13,369 nt of DNA from Acetobacteraceae bacterium (GCA_030039695.1 JASHVB010000508.1:1-13369), one strand, 5' to 3'; counted from the first letter of the stretch, positions 1-7,874 are shown. Translations and numbers: made by a program. The notes: a model not told the origin generated them from the sequence alone.

Positions 1-288
1 GCGGATCCAGAGACGAAGCAGATCGTCATGATCGGCGAAATCGGCGGACAAAGCGAGATCGAGGCCGCGGACTTCCTCGCGCATAACAAAGTGAAGAAGC
101 CGACGGTCGGCTTCATCGCCGGCGCGACCGCGCCACCCGGCCGACGTATGGGCCACGCCGGCGCGGTGATCAGCGGCGGACGTGACACTGCTGCGGCGAA
201 GATGGAGGCGATGCGCACCGCGGGCATTCATGTGTCGGAAAGTCCGGCGGCACTGGGCTCGACGATGATCGACGTTCTGCGGGGTTAG
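1..288 (+). CDS. sucD: Succinyl-CoA synthetase alpha subunit, C-terminal part (5' end outside window)
   Basis: This is the ADP/GDP-forming succinate-CoA ligase alpha subunit, which binds CoA and carries the phosphohistidine in the TCA-cycle step between succinyl-CoA and succinate. The frame is open from base 1 (reading [16 protein letters not shown]) to a TAG at 286-288, so only about the last 95 residues are present. Visible signatures are the IGEIGG segment and the [12 protein letters not shown] segment, whose His is the catalytic phosphohistidine of the family. The end, [15 protein letters not shown], is the normal SucD C-terminus, so the 3' end is intact. In many alphaproteobacteria sucD is followed closely by sucA; here a gene-poor gap and a TetR gene follow instead. 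The ATG at 28 is an internal methionine, not the start. Confidence 0.95.
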   Translation, partial: ADPETKQIVMIGEIGGQSEIEAADFLAHNKVKKPTVGFIAGATAPPGRRMGHAGAVISGGRDTAAAKMEAMRTAGIHVSESPAALGSTMIDVLRG

Positions 289-425
289 CGGTTGCTGCGC
301 TCCTCGCAATGACGGCAACGCCCTCACGGATACTGCACCACGCGAACCAACACGCTGCCAATCTGCGGCAGACCTCCGTAATCCGTCTGTGGCCCCGCTG
401 GATGTGACACTTGCTAACGTACGAA

Positions 426-444
426 CTGTCCATTTGCTGGACAG
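426..444. repeat. Inverted repeat CTGTCCA-N5-TGGACAG
   Basis: Perfect 7-base arms CTGTCCA and TGGACAG separated by TTTGC. The length and short spacer resemble a dimeric-repressor operator more than a terminator, because no T-run follows on either strand (ATAAAAAT follows on +). It lies about 520 bases upstream of the TetR start, in a stretch with no gene I can support, so the target promoter is unknown. It may also simply form a small RNA hairpin. Confidence 0.45.
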
Positions 445-908
445 ATAAAAATCGGTGATTGCCTGCACCAGGCCCGGACCGTCTTGCAAACTTACAAACG
501 TCGCTGCGGCTTGCGGCGCCAGCTGCGGGTCGTGCGTAGAGAAGATGAACGACGATCGCGGCACCGATGACGGAGTAGAGGTTCGTTCGGACGCTGCCGC
601 GCATGGTTCTCTAGATCCACCGCTTGCAGAAGCGACAGCACCGCCACCAGACAGAAGCTCTGGACGATGAACGCGATGTTGCGGGCGCGGGGCCTCGAGT
701 GGCGGGTTATCCGACATGCAAGCCACGCCGTGACCGAACACCGCGATCCGTCCGCGAGTTGGCATCTCGATACAGCCGATCAGGTCTTCTCGCTGCCGGA
801 CGGGCCGGTGATCATGGAGAACCAGTGTGCAGGGATCTCCAGGCTGATGTCGCGGATTGCGCCGCGGGGCTTTCGCGCATTCTCCTGGTCTCCCCGTAGG
901 GTCGCGGC

Positions 909-918
909 ACCATATGGT
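909..918. promoter_or_regulatory. Candidate operator palindrome upstream of the TetR gene
   Basis: ACCATATGGT is a perfect 10-base palindrome; the flanking bases extend it to a 14-base near-palindrome with one mismatched pair. It lies about 47 bases before the proposed TetR start at 965. TetR regulators often repress themselves through palindromes in this position, so autoregulation is a reasonable guess. GGCACC (906-911) also recurs inverted as GGTGCC (944-949). The assignment rests on position and symmetry only. Confidence 0.3.
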
Positions 919-964
919 ACCCAGCGCTATCAAGGTGCGTCCTGGTGCCAACGCGAGAGGAAAC

Positions 965-1636
965 ATGGTGACCGTCCGCAGCAAGCCTGAGACGCCCGGG
1001 GGTGGCGTCGCGCTCCGCGAGCGCATCCTGGGCGCGGCCTTCAGCTCTTTCATGCAGCACGGCTACGCCGGCACCAGCACGCTGGAGATCGCGACCCGCG
1101 CGAAGGTCTCGAAACGCGATCTCTACGCGTTGTTCGGCAGCAAAGAGGCGATGCTGGTCGCTGTGATTAAGGGGCGCGCTGAGCGCATGCGCATGCCGCT
1201 GCAGGTGCCAGCACCGGACACAGTCGGGGCGCTGAGAGCGACTTTGATTCGTTTCGGCACGACGTTGCTCGTCGAGATGTCACAGCCGGAGGTGCTGGCG
1301 ATCTACCGGCTGGCGATCACCGAGTCTGAGCGCTCGCCCGACATCGCCAATACGCTGGAAACCTTCGGCCGTGCCGAGACCATGACGTGGCTGGGCGCAT
1401 TGCTGCAGACAGCTCAGGACGATGGGCTGATCGGCTCCGGCGACCCGACCGAGATGGCCCAGACGTTCATGGCACTGCTCTGGGGCGGTCGGCACGTGCG
1501 GTTGCTGCTGCGGAGCATAGTCACCACCACTGCCACGCAAGCCGAGCGCCAGGCCCGAACGGCCACCGATGGGCTGATGACGCTATACAGGCAGGGCACC
1601 GGAAAAATGGGTGAGCAAGCCTCCCCCGCCGCTTGA
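965..1636 (+). CDS. TetR/AcrR-family transcriptional regulator (AefR-like C-terminal domain)
   Basis: A 223-residue one-domain-plus-ligand-domain repressor. Residues about 17-65 form the TetR_N helix-turn-helix: LRERILGAAFSSFMQHGYAG, then STLEIATRAKVSKRDLYALF, which has the family's typical GYxGTS, KVSKRxLYxxFxSKEA pattern. The remainder (LLVEMSQPEVLAIYRLAITE, then LLWGGRHVRLLL) resembles the AefR-like TetR C-terminal domain, which usually binds a hydrophobic ligand. I chose ATG 965 rather than the in-frame start at 857 because AGAGG lies 4 bases before it and because the extra 36 residues would precede the usual N-terminus without matching it. The gene stands alone, converges on thiD with a 61-base gap, and no adjacent efflux or enzyme gene is present, so its target may be itself or distant genes. 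The ligand cannot be read from the sequence. Confidence 0.9.
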   Translation: MVTVRSKPETPGGGVALRERILGAAFSSFMQHGYAGTSTLEIATRAKVSKRDLYALFGSKEAMLVAVIKGRAERMRMPLQVPAPDTVGALRATLIRFGTTLLVEMSQPEVLAIYRLAITESERSPDIANTLETFGRAETMTWLGALLQTAQDDGLIGSGDPTEMAQTFMALLWGGRHVRLLLRSIVTTTATQAERQARTATDGLMTLYRQGTGKMGEQASPAA

Positions 1637-1697
1637 GGAAGGAGCAAAGGCTTGACGCAAACGTCGCAACGCACCCATGCGTGCAGGTGGTGTGCCG

Positions 1698-2483
1698 TCA
1701 CCCGGGCCAATGGTTCAGCGGCCCGTGCCCGGCACCGAACCCCGGTGCCGCGGCGATCGCCCGTCGCACGTAATCCCGCGCGCGCACCACCGCATCGCGC
1801 AGCGACATACCCTGCGCCAGCCCGGTCGCGACGGCGCTCGCCATCGTGCAACCCGTCCCGTGCGTGTGCCGCGACACGATGCGCGGCGCCGCGAAGGCCT
1901 CCGTGGCCTCGACCGTCGCCAGCAGGTCCACCACGGTGTCACCCGCCAGGTGGCCGCCCTTCAGCAGCACCGCCGGCACCCCAAGGGTCAGCAGCATGGA
2001 TGCGGCGCGGTGCATTGCGCCCACGTCGGGGATCGCCTCGCCGAGCAACGCCTCGGCCTCCGGCAGATTCGGCGTGATGAGTGTCGCCCGAGGCAGCAGG
2101 CGCCGGATCAGCGCGTCTACCGCGCCGGATTGCAGCAGTCGTGCGCCGCCCTTGGCGACCATCACCGGATCGACCACCACCGGCACGCCGTCGGCGGAAC
2201 GGTGCAATGCCTCGGCCACCGCCTCGATCACCGCGGCATCGCCCAGCATGCCGGTCTTCACTGCGTCGGCACCGATATCCTGCAGCACGACCTCGATCTG
2301 CCGGGTTACGAACGCCGGCGGCACCGCCAGGATGCCGGCGACGCCCAGCGTGTTCTGTGCGGTCAGCGCCGTGATGGCGGTTGCGGCATAGCCGCCAAGC
2401 GCGGTGACTGTCTTGATGTCGGCCTGGATGCCGGCGCCCCCGCCGGAATCGGATCCCGCAATGGCGAGGACCCGACCGCGCAT
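1698..2483 (-). CDS. thiD: Hydroxymethylpyrimidine/phosphomethylpyrimidine kinase
   Basis: ThiD phosphorylates HMP to HMP-P and then to HMP-PP for thiamine diphosphate synthesis in the cytosol. The 261-residue product matches the usual family length. Visible motifs are the N-terminal AGSDSGGGAGIQADIK (9-24), VDPVMVAKGG (104-113), TPNLPEAEALLG (137-148), KGGH (175-178) and the anion-hole/catalytic loop HGTGCT (208-213) with Cys212, as in E. coli ThiD. The ATG shares one base with the glmM stop (TGATG), which fixes the start and implies translational coupling to glmM. The glmM-thiD pair is common in alphaproteobacteria, usually preceded by folP, which is absent here. The C-terminal tail (GHGPLNHWPG) is typical of alphaproteobacterial ThiD. 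No other thiamine gene is nearby. Confidence 0.96.
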   Translation of the reverse strand: MRGRVLAIAGSDSGGGAGIQADIKTVTALGGYAATAITALTAQNTLGVAGILAVPPAFVTRQIEVVLQDIGADAVKTGMLGDAAVIEAVAEALHRSADGVPVVVDPVMVAKGGARLLQSGAVDALIRRLLPRATLITPNLPEAEALLGEAIPDVGAMHRAASMLLTLGVPAVLLKGGHLAGDTVVDLLATVEATEAFAAPRIVSRHTHGTGCTMASAVATGLAQGMSLRDAVVRARDYVRRAIAAAPGFGAGHGPLNHWPG

Positions 2484-3853
2484 CAGGCGGCGCTCTCCCC
2501 CAGCCGCGCGACTTCGGCGATGGTGACACAGAGCGCATCGACGATGCGGCCGACCGTCGCCTCGTCCTCGCCTTCCGCCATCACGCGGACCAGCGGTTCA
2601 GTGCCGCTTTCACGGATCAGGAGGCGGCCGCTGCTGTTCAGCGACTCCTCCGCATCGGCAATCGCCGCCTGCACGCGCGCGTTCCCCAATGGCGAGGGAC
2701 CGGCGAAGCGCACGTTCTGCAGTCGCTGCGGCAGTGGCTGGAACATGCGGCAGGTCTCGCTGGCCGGTTTACCCTGCTCGACGATCACCGCCAGCACTTG
2801 CAGCGCCGCCAACAAGCCGTCGCCGGTGGTGGCGAAGTCGGTCAGGATCACGTGGCCGGATTGCTCGCCACCGACATTGGCGCCGAGTTCGCGCATGCGC
2901 TCCGCCACATAGCGATCACCGACCCGCGTGCGATGCAAATTGAGGCGGCGCGCTTGCAGGAAGCGCTCGAGCCCGAGATTGGACATCACCGTCGCGACGA
3001 TGCCGCCGGCGGTCAGCGTTCCTGCTGAGTGCCAGGACTGTGCGATCAGCGCCAGGATCTGGTCGCCGTCGATTACCTCACCGTGCTCGTCAGCGAGCAC
3101 GACGCGGTCCGCGTCACCGTCCAGGGCAATGCCCAGATGCGCGCCATGTTCCTGCACCTGGGCGCACACGTATTCAGGCACGGTCGAGCCGCAGCCTTTG
3201 TTGATGTTGAACCCGTCAGGCGCGACGCCGACGGCCACAACCGTGGCGCCCAGTTCCCACAGCACCGTCGGCGCGACGCGGTAGGCGGCGCCGTGCGCGC
3301 AGTCGATGACGATCTTCAGGTCATCCAGCCGAAGGCCGCGCGGGAAGCTGGCTTTGGCCGCCTCGATATAACGGCCGGCAGCATCGTCGAGGCGGGCCGC
3401 GCGGCCGAGTGCGGCGGGGGGTGCCAGGCGGTGCGCCAACTTGCTGTCCATGCAAGCCTCGATTTCGGCCTCCTTCTCATCGGAGAGCTTGGCCCCATCA
3501 GGCCCGAACAGCTTGATGCCGTTATCCTCATAGGGGTTGTGCGAGGCCGAGATCATCACGCCGAGGTCGGCGCGCAGGGACCGCGTCAGCATGGCGATCG
3601 CCGGAGTCGGCAGCGGGCCTAGCAGGGTCACGTCCATGCCGGCCCCGATGAAGCCGGCCGTCAGAGCGGGTTCAAGCATATAACCGGAAAGCCGGGTGTC
3701 CTTGCCGATCACCACCTTGTGGCGGTGATTGCCGCGGGTGAACATCAAGCCGGCAGCCTGGCCGAGGCGAAGCGCGGTTCCGGCGGTCATCGGGTCGGTG
3801 TTCGCCTTGCCGCGTATGCCATCGGTGCCAAACAGACGTCGGGATTGGGTCAT
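2483..3853 (-). CDS. glmM: Phosphoglucosamine mutase
   Basis: GlmM converts glucosamine-6-phosphate to glucosamine-1-phosphate, feeding UDP-GlcNAc for peptidoglycan and LPS. The 456-residue protein is full length and has all four phosphohexomutase signatures: the active-site serine loop ISASHNP (Ser104), the metal loop DGDADR (245-250), the sugar-specificity loop GGEQSGH (328-334, typical of GlmM rather than PGM/PMM) and the phosphate-binding RESGTEP (414-420). The start ATG is preceded by GGAGA about 5 bases upstream, and the N-terminus [11 protein letters not shown] is the family standard. The SDR gene upstream ends 67 bases away and thiD overlaps by one base downstream. In many relatives folP sits directly upstream; here an SDR and selB occupy that place, so this cluster has been rearranged. 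Confidence 0.98.
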   Translation of the reverse strand: MTQSRRLFGTDGIRGKANTDPMTAGTALRLGQAAGLMFTRGNHRHKVVIGKDTRLSGYMLEPALTAGFIGAGMDVTLLGPLPTPAIAMLTRSLRADLGVMISASHNPYEDNGIKLFGPDGAKLSDEKEAEIEACMDSKLAHRLAPPAALGRAARLDDAAGRYIEAAKASFPRGLRLDDLKIVIDCAHGAAYRVAPTVLWELGATVVAVGVAPDGFNINKGCGSTVPEYVCAQVQEHGAHLGIALDGDADRVVLADEHGEVIDGDQILALIAQSWHSAGTLTAGGIVATVMSNLGLERFLQARRLNLHRTRVGDRYVAERMRELGANVGGEQSGHVILTDFATTGDGLLAALQVLAVIVEQGKPASETCRMFQPLPQRLQNVRFAGPSPLGNARVQAAIADAEESLNSSGRLLIRESGTEPLVRVMAEGEDEATVGRIVDALCVTIAEVARLGESAA

Positions 3854-3920
3854 CCGGTCTCCATCGCCAAGTAACCGGCCAGCGTAGCGCGCGGCGGTGG
3901 CGGGTGGGAAGCGATTCCGG

Positions 3921-4670
3921 TTAACCGACGAAAGCGCCGCCGTTCACGTCCAGAATGGCGCCGGACAGGTAACTCGCCGCGGGCGTGCACAGGAAAGCGA
4001 TCGGCCAGGCAAGCTCCTCAGGCTTGCCGAGCCGGCCCAGTGGCAGCGACGCCGTGGCATCGAAACGCCGTGTCATGGCGGTCTCGACCGGACCAGGTGC
4101 GACGCCGTTCACCATGACCCCGCGTTTGATGCCGTTGCGTGACAACCATTTGACCAAAGTGTGCACCGCGCCCTTTGAGGCGGCGTAGTCGGGTGGCGTG
4201 TTCACCGCGGTGCCGCCGGTGCGGCCGGCGACTGAGCCGACCAGGACCAGCGCACCACCGCCATGCCGCCCCATATGGTCAACGCAGGCGGCGCCGATCG
4301 CCAAAGGGACGCGAACGTTGATGTCCATCACGCGATGGAAGCGCTCGTGCCATTGCGGGTCGTCGCGCCAGGGCTGGCCTTCCAGGATGGCGGCGCAGTG
4401 CGCAGCGGCGTGCAGCCGGCCACGGGCGAACAACGAGGCCAGGAAACCATCGTCGGTCAGGTCGCCCTCAGCGGTGTCACAGGAAACTTGCCGGCGCTCG
4501 AGTTCCTCCCGCGTCCCCGCCAGAGACGCGCGATCGGCCAGTAGCAGCGATGCGCCCAGCTGTGCCAGAGCGGTGGCGGTGGCGCGACCGATTCCAGCGG
4601 CCGCGCCGGTCACCAGGACGCCGCGCTCGCGCATGTTTAGCGCATCGGGCAGCATGGCTGTGTCGCTCAT
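3921..4670 (-). CDS. SDR-family oxidoreductase, divergent NNAG motif
   Basis: A 249-residue classical-type short-chain dehydrogenase/reductase with a Rossmann fold. Visible are the cofactor loop TGAAAGIG (21-28), Asp46 at the end of strand 2 (LLLADR), which favours NAD(H) over NADP(H), Asn118 (DINVR), catalytic Ser146 (VLVGSVAGR) and YAASK with Tyr162/Lys166. The C-terminal [15 protein letters not shown] is typical. The usual NNAG after strand 4 is replaced by HCAA (91-94), which is unusual, although the catalytic N-S-Y-K set is complete. The start ATG overlaps the selB stop by 4 bases (ATGA), so the gene is probably coupled to selB translation. The substrate cannot be told from sequence; homologues are often annotated as 3-oxoacyl-ACP reductase-like. 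No fatty-acid genes are adjacent. Confidence 0.9.
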   Translation of the reverse strand: MSDTAMLPDALNMRERGVLVTGAAAGIGRATATALAQLGASLLLADRASLAGTREELERRQVSCDTAEGDLTDDGFLASLFARGRLHAAAHCAAILEGQPWRDDPQWHERFHRVMDINVRVPLAIGAACVDHMGRHGGGALVLVGSVAGRTGGTAVNTPPDYAASKGAVHTLVKWLSRNGIKRGVMVNGVAPGPVETAMTRRFDATASLPLGRLGKPEELAWPIAFLCTPAASYLSGAILDVNGGAFVG

Positions 4671-6583
4671 CTTTGCTCGTCCTTTGCCGTTCCGAACATA
4701 GAAAGGCGATCTGTGCGCACGGTTCGTGCATCGCCCTTGCGCACTGTCAAACCGACGCGGTCGAAGAATTCCAGAATCTGGATCGCCACTTTGCGCCCAT
4801 TGTCCAGCTTGTCGCGGAAGCCAGCCGCGGTGAGCCCCGTCCGGGGATCCTCAGCCGCCGCAGCCGCGGCAATCCCCGCCATTTCCGCCACGGTCTCGCG
4901 CAGGAAGAAGTGGTCGGGTGCGACCTCCACCAGCCAGCCGATGCGCTGCAGCCGCTTCAGGGTGGTGCGCATGGCCGTCTCCGGCACCGAAAGCGCCTGT
5001 GCGAGATCGCGCGTACGAGGCGGACGGAAGCGTTCGGCGGCGATCAGGTCGCGGGTGCGTGGCCAGAGGCGTTCCTCGGTGGGACTGAGTCGGATCTGGT
5101 GGGTGGCAAGGCGCAGCCATGGGCCATCCTGGCGCACCGTGCCACGGCGCATCAGTGAATCGACAATGGCACGAAAGGCGGCCGGGCGCGGACGCAGCGG
5201 CAGTGACTGGCGCAGGCGTTCGGCTTGCAATCCGGGCTGGTCGGGCGCGCTCTGGTGGTACGCCGCCAGGGCTTGCCCGACAGCGGTCTGCAGGGCCCGC
5301 AGTCCGTCCGGAGTCAGCAGAAGATCGGCCAAACCCACGGCCGGCGCCGCCTGCGCTACCTTCTCTTGTTCCGCCGGCAGCAGGTTGCGGGCGCGGAAGA
5401 AGCCAGTGCGTTCGGTCCAGCCCGGTGATTGCCCAAGCAGACCGCGCAGCGCGGCAGCCGGCTCTTCTTCTTCCATGGCCGAAAGGGCGGCGAGCCGCGC
5501 CGCGGAGCGGCGGCCGCGGGCAGGCGGAAACGGATCGATCACCGTGCCGCCGCCCATCGTGCGCGTGGCGGCGGCATCGCGCAGCACCAGCCGATCCCCA
5601 ACCAGCGCGCCGATCGCCCGGTCCAGCGACAGGCGCACCAGGGCGTCGGCACCCGGCTCAATCGTGTCGCGATCCAACGGGAACGCCCGGGCCATGCCAT
5701 GCGCAGCCCCGAGATGCAGATGCACGGGCGTGTCAGGACGCAGCCGGCGCGGCTCTTCGGCCAGCAGTCGCAGGCGAACGTCGAGGCGCAGCGTCGGCGC
5801 ATGGATATCGGGGTGCAGCACCCAGTCACCGCGCACCACCGTATCCTTCGACAACCGCGGCCCGGCAATGTTCAGCGCCACACGCTGCCCGGCCACCGCC
5901 GTGTCGGATGCACGGTTCTGCGCATGCAGCCCGCGCACGCGCAGCATCAGGCCGGACGGAGACAGCATCAGCCGGTCGTCCACCGCGATCCGGCCGGCGA
6001 CCAGCGTGCCGGTAACGACGAGACCGGCGCCGGAGAGGGTAAACACGCGATCCACGGCAAGCCGAGGATAGCCGGCGGTGTTGCGCGGCTTCGGCCCGAG
6101 CGCATGCAGCGCCGCAGTCAACGCGTCGATGCCGGCACCGCTATGGGCAGAGACCGGGACGATGAGCGCCTCGCGCAGGCCGGTGCCGGCCAGCAGCGCC
6201 TGAGTCTCTAGGGCGACGTTCGCGACGTTCCCGGCGGCGAGATCAGCCTTGGTCAGCGCCACCACACCGCGGTTGATGCCAAGCAAGTCGAGGATCGCGG
6301 CATGCTCCCGCGTTTGCGGCATAACCCCGTCGTTCAGCGCCACCACCAGCAATGCCGCATCGATGCCACTGGCACCCGAGAGCATCGTGTGCACGAACCG
6401 CTCATGCCCCGGCACATCAACGAAGCCCAGCGGGCCGTTCGGAGTATCGGTGTAGGCGAACCCCAGATCGATGGTGATGCCGCGGCGTTTCTCCTCGGCG
6501 AGCCGATCGGCATCGATGCCGGTCAGCGCCTTGACCAGCGCCGTCTTACCATGATCGATGTGTCCTGCCGTGCCGATGATCAT
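4667..6583 (-). CDS. selB: Selenocysteine-specific translation elongation factor
   Basis: SelB is a GTPase that carries Sec-tRNA(Sec) to the ribosome and binds the SECIS hairpin of selenoprotein mRNAs through its C-terminal winged helices. The 638-residue protein is near the usual length (about 614 in E. coli). Residues 4-14 are the P-loop [21 protein letters not shown] (34-43) is G2; DVPGHE (56-61) is G3; TKAD (111-114) is G4; VSAHSGAG is G5. The C-terminus [20 protein letters not shown] (588-607) is the RNA-binding winged helix. Start ATG 6583 is chosen because the family begins MIIxTAGHxDHGKT with no extension; its ribosome site is weak. selA, selC, selD and any selenoprotein are not in the window, although selA is often adjacent. 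The 300-base leader holds an unusual hairpin and upstream ORF. The SDR gene overlaps its stop. Confidence 0.97.
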   Translation of the reverse strand: MIIGTAGHIDHGKTALVKALTGIDADRLAEEKRRGITIDLGFAYTDTPNGPLGFVDVPGHERFVHTMLSGASGIDAALLVVALNDGVMPQTREHAAILDLLGINRGVVALTKADLAAGNVANVALETQALLAGTGLREALIVPVSAHSGAGIDALTAALHALGPKPRNTAGYPRLAVDRVFTLSGAGLVVTGTLVAGRIAVDDRLMLSPSGLMLRVRGLHAQNRASDTAVAGQRVALNIAGPRLSKDTVVRGDWVLHPDIHAPTLRLDVRLRLLAEEPRRLRPDTPVHLHLGAAHGMARAFPLDRDTIEPGADALVRLSLDRAIGALVGDRLVLRDAAATRTMGGGTVIDPFPPARGRRSAARLAALSAMEEEEPAAALRGLLGQSPGWTERTGFFRARNLLPAEQEKVAQAAPAVGLADLLLTPDGLRALQTAVGQALAAYHQSAPDQPGLQAERLRQSLPLRPRPAAFRAIVDSLMRRGTVRQDGPWLRLATHQIRLSPTEERLWPRTRDLIAAERFRPPRTRDLAQALSVPETAMRTTLKRLQRIGWLVEVAPDHFFLRETVAEMAGIAAAAAAEDPRTGLTAAGFRDKLDNGRKVAIQILEFFDRVGLTVRKGDARTVRTDRLSMFGTAKDEQR

Positions 6584-6690
6584 GGGCGGCCACGGGATCC
6601 GCCACCGGACCGCGCAGAGGTGATCCGCCCTCGAGAATGCCAGCAGAGGCTTTGCCGTGGCGAGCGATCGGTCCGGCCGAATGGGCGGGC

Positions 6691-6754
6691 GGGGCCACCA
6701 TCAGCTGAGATAGACGCGCCGACCAGACGCCGCCATTCCGGCTGATGGTGCCCC
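6691..6754 (-). promoter_or_regulatory. Long-looped hairpin in the selB leader
   Basis: CACCATCAGC (6696-6705) pairs perfectly over 10 bases with GCTGATGGTG (6741-6750); GGGG (6691-6694) and CCCC (6751-6754) extend the stem past a bulged C. The loop is 35 bases. It lies about 110 bases upstream of the selB start on the transcribed strand. It lacks a T-run on either side, so it is not an ordinary terminator. A SECIS-like element in the leader of selAB mRNA that controls expression is known in E. coli; whether this hairpin has that role here is inference from its position alone, and the large loop does not resemble the E. coli SECIS apex in an obvious way. Confidence 0.45.
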
Positions 6755-6837
6755 CCTCTCCCGATCGAGCCAGAAAATGGGTGCCAACAGCAAAGCCCAT
6801 GGCATTGTCCCGCGGCAGAAAACGCTTCGGCCGGGTC

Positions 6838-6856
6838 TCGGGGGGAACACCCCCGA
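6838..6856 (-). terminator. GC hairpin after the diiron gene, candidate terminator
   Basis: TCGGGGG (6838-6844) pairs with CCCCCGA (6850-6856) around a 5-base loop, starting 28 bases past the diiron gene stop in its direction of transcription. The only T-run on that strand is a TTTT about 20 bases further on, so if it terminates at all it may be inefficient or factor-assisted. It suggests selB has its own transcription start or receives only read-through. Confidence 0.4.
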
Positions 6857-6884
6857 CGCTGCCTCGCTCGCGACACCGCCGGGC

Positions 6885-7706
6885 CTAGGTCAGCGTCTGA
6901 CGCGCCAGGCGGCGGTGGCGCCACTGCAACAACCACCAGGCGAACTTGGTCGCCAGGTCCGAGAGTTTGCCGCGCGGTCTGAGGCCGACGGCTTTCAGAA
7001 CCATGCCGGTGCCACGCTCAACGTGGCGGAAGCGGTAGCAGGCCATCGCGCGGCCCATGTAGGCCGCGGTACAGGTCGGGCGGTGGAACCGCGTCGACGC
7101 GGGCTGGTTGGCACAGTGCCAAGCGTAGGCGAGTTCGTCATCCTCGCTTTCGCCGATGCGGCCGAGGGCAATGCGCAGGCGGCGCAGCGTGCCGATGCGC
7201 TCGCGCGCCAGGTAGCGGCGCATGTGGTCGTAGAACAGCTTGTAATGGCGGAATTCGTCAGCGGCGATGTTCTTGCAGATCTGGCGCAGGACCGGCTCCT
7301 GCGCCGCCTCGCCGAGTGCGGAGTAGTAGCTCGAGGTACCGGTCTCCACCATGCAGCGAGCGATCAGCTCACCGGTGCGGGAGCCGCGGACCGAGGTGGT
7401 GGCATCGAGCGGAAGCTGGTAGCCGGCTCGGTAGCGGGCGAAGGCGGCGTGGTAGTCCCAGCCCGGATCGGCGAGCATCGCCCAGCGCCCAAGGGCATCT
7501 CCGTGCTGCACTTCCTCCTCAGCCCAGTTGTCAGCGGCGGCACGGAAGGCCGGATCGTCGGCGAACACGCGGTTGAGATAGACGCCATAGTCCGAGCCGT
7601 TGCGCTCCACCATCGCGGCGGCCTTGACCAGAGGCAGGAGCAGCGGGTCCACCACTCTGGCGTCGAACCGGTCCCAGGGCAGGTCGTCGATGTGCCAATG
7701 TTTCAC
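6885..7706 (-). CDS. Ferritin-like diiron-carboxylate protein of unknown function
   Basis: A 273-residue helical protein with the full ferritin-like diiron pattern: Glu34 in helix 1 (AMVERNG), Glu65/His68 (EEEVQH), Glu121 (CMVETGTSSYY) and Glu151/His154 (ADEFRH), i.e. E, ExxH, E, ExxH. These ligands are shared by the acyl-ACP desaturase, rubrerythrin and ribonucleotide-reductase R2 families; the spacing suggests an oxidase or desaturase-like enzyme rather than a storage ferritin. The Arg-rich C-terminal third (after about residue 205) is less recognisable and may contact membrane or partner. No signal peptide. The start is GTG 7706 (reading MKHWHIDDLPW); its ribosome site is poor, but no upstream in-frame ATG exists. 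It stands between purA and selB with gaps of 221 and 301 bases and hairpins on both sides, so it is probably a monocistron. Substrate and partner are unknown. Confidence 0.85.
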   Translation of the reverse strand: MKHWHIDDLPWDRFDARVVDPLLLPLVKAAAMVERNGSDYGVYLNRVFADDPAFRAAADNWAEEEVQHGDALGRWAMLADPGWDYHAAFARYRAGYQLPLDATTSVRGSRTGELIARCMVETGTSSYYSALGEAAQEPVLRQICKNIAADEFRHYKLFYDHMRRYLARERIGTLRRLRIALGRIGESEDDELAYAWHCANQPASTRFHRPTCTAAYMGRAMACYRFRHVERGTGMVLKAVGLRPRGKLSDLATKFAWWLLQWRHRRLARQTLT

Positions 7707-7760
7707 TGGCGGGGTCCACAGTTGTCGCGGGCAGCGGAATCGGGCTGGGGGCGTTGGGCG

Positions 7761-7789
7761 GATATAGGTCGGTTCAGGATTGGTGGGAA
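7761..7789 (-). promoter_or_regulatory. Weak sigma70-type promoter candidate for the diiron gene
   Basis: On the minus strand TTCCCA (7789-7784) and TATATC (7766-7761) are separated by 17 bases, each matching four of six consensus positions, and end about 55 bases before the GTG start at 7706. It fits the view that the diiron gene is transcribed separately from purA. Matches this weak arise by chance in GC-rich DNA only sometimes, so this is a suggestion. Confidence 0.25.
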
Positions 7790-7874
7790 CCGGGAGGGCG
7801 GATCACTGCGCCGGCCAATCGTGTCGCGCGCCGGCTGCCGCCTCGCTCGTGACCCTGACGTACCAGGGGCGACC

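Larger units (their letters stand above)
289..964. other. Gene-poor gap between sucD and the TetR gene
   Basis: About 680 bases with no convincing gene. The open frames here on both strands have low-complexity, Arg/Pro/Ser-rich translations and no family motif I recognise. One + strand frame (667-990) has a more protein-like middle part (SWHLDTADQVFSLPDGPV) and could be a decayed gene remnant, but it runs into the TetR start region and I cannot name it. No hairpin with a T-run follows sucD. The region holds a 19-base inverted repeat (426-444) and, close to the TetR start, a 10-base palindrome (909-918), both listed separately. Confidence 0.6.
6584..6884 (-). other. selB leader region without a conserved gene
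   Basis: About 300 bases between the diiron gene and selB on the same strand. It does not encode a selA C-terminus and I find no tRNA-Sec: the expected CTTCAAA anticodon loop is absent on both strands. It contains a GC hairpin just after the diiron gene (6838-6856), a 34-codon upstream ORF (6805 to a TGA at 6703-6701) in the selB frame, and a long-looped inverted repeat (6691-6754) whose arm contains that TGA. The selB frame is open from the TGA down to its ATG. Other frames give low-complexity Gly/Arg/Pro-rich translations. Confidence 0.55.

Noticed and set aside
305..313. CGCAATGAC, also found at 11008-11016, as copies of a REP-like intergenic family
   Set aside because: The match is only nine bases with differing flanks. 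It resembles a common alphaproteobacterial intergenic motif, but two short copies do not establish a repeat family.
170..604. Minus-strand 144-codon frame over the sucD end
   Set aside because: It overlaps the well-supported sucD C-terminus and has no recognisable motif; the possible signal-like start (NLYSVIGAAIVVHLLYA) is not enough to call a gene.
857..964. Longer N-terminus for the TetR protein
   Set aside because: The extra 36 residues do not fit the family, and ATG 965 has a good ribosome site.
4713..6071. Long + strand frames opposite selB (for example 452 codons)
   Set aside because: Antisense shadows: Arg/Ser/Ala-rich translations with no motifs, caused by codon bias of selB.
6584..6884. 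tRNA-Sec (selC) or a selA fragment next to selB
   Set aside because: No CTTCAAA-type anticodon loop or TTCGA T-loop on either strand, and no frame matches the SelA C-terminus.
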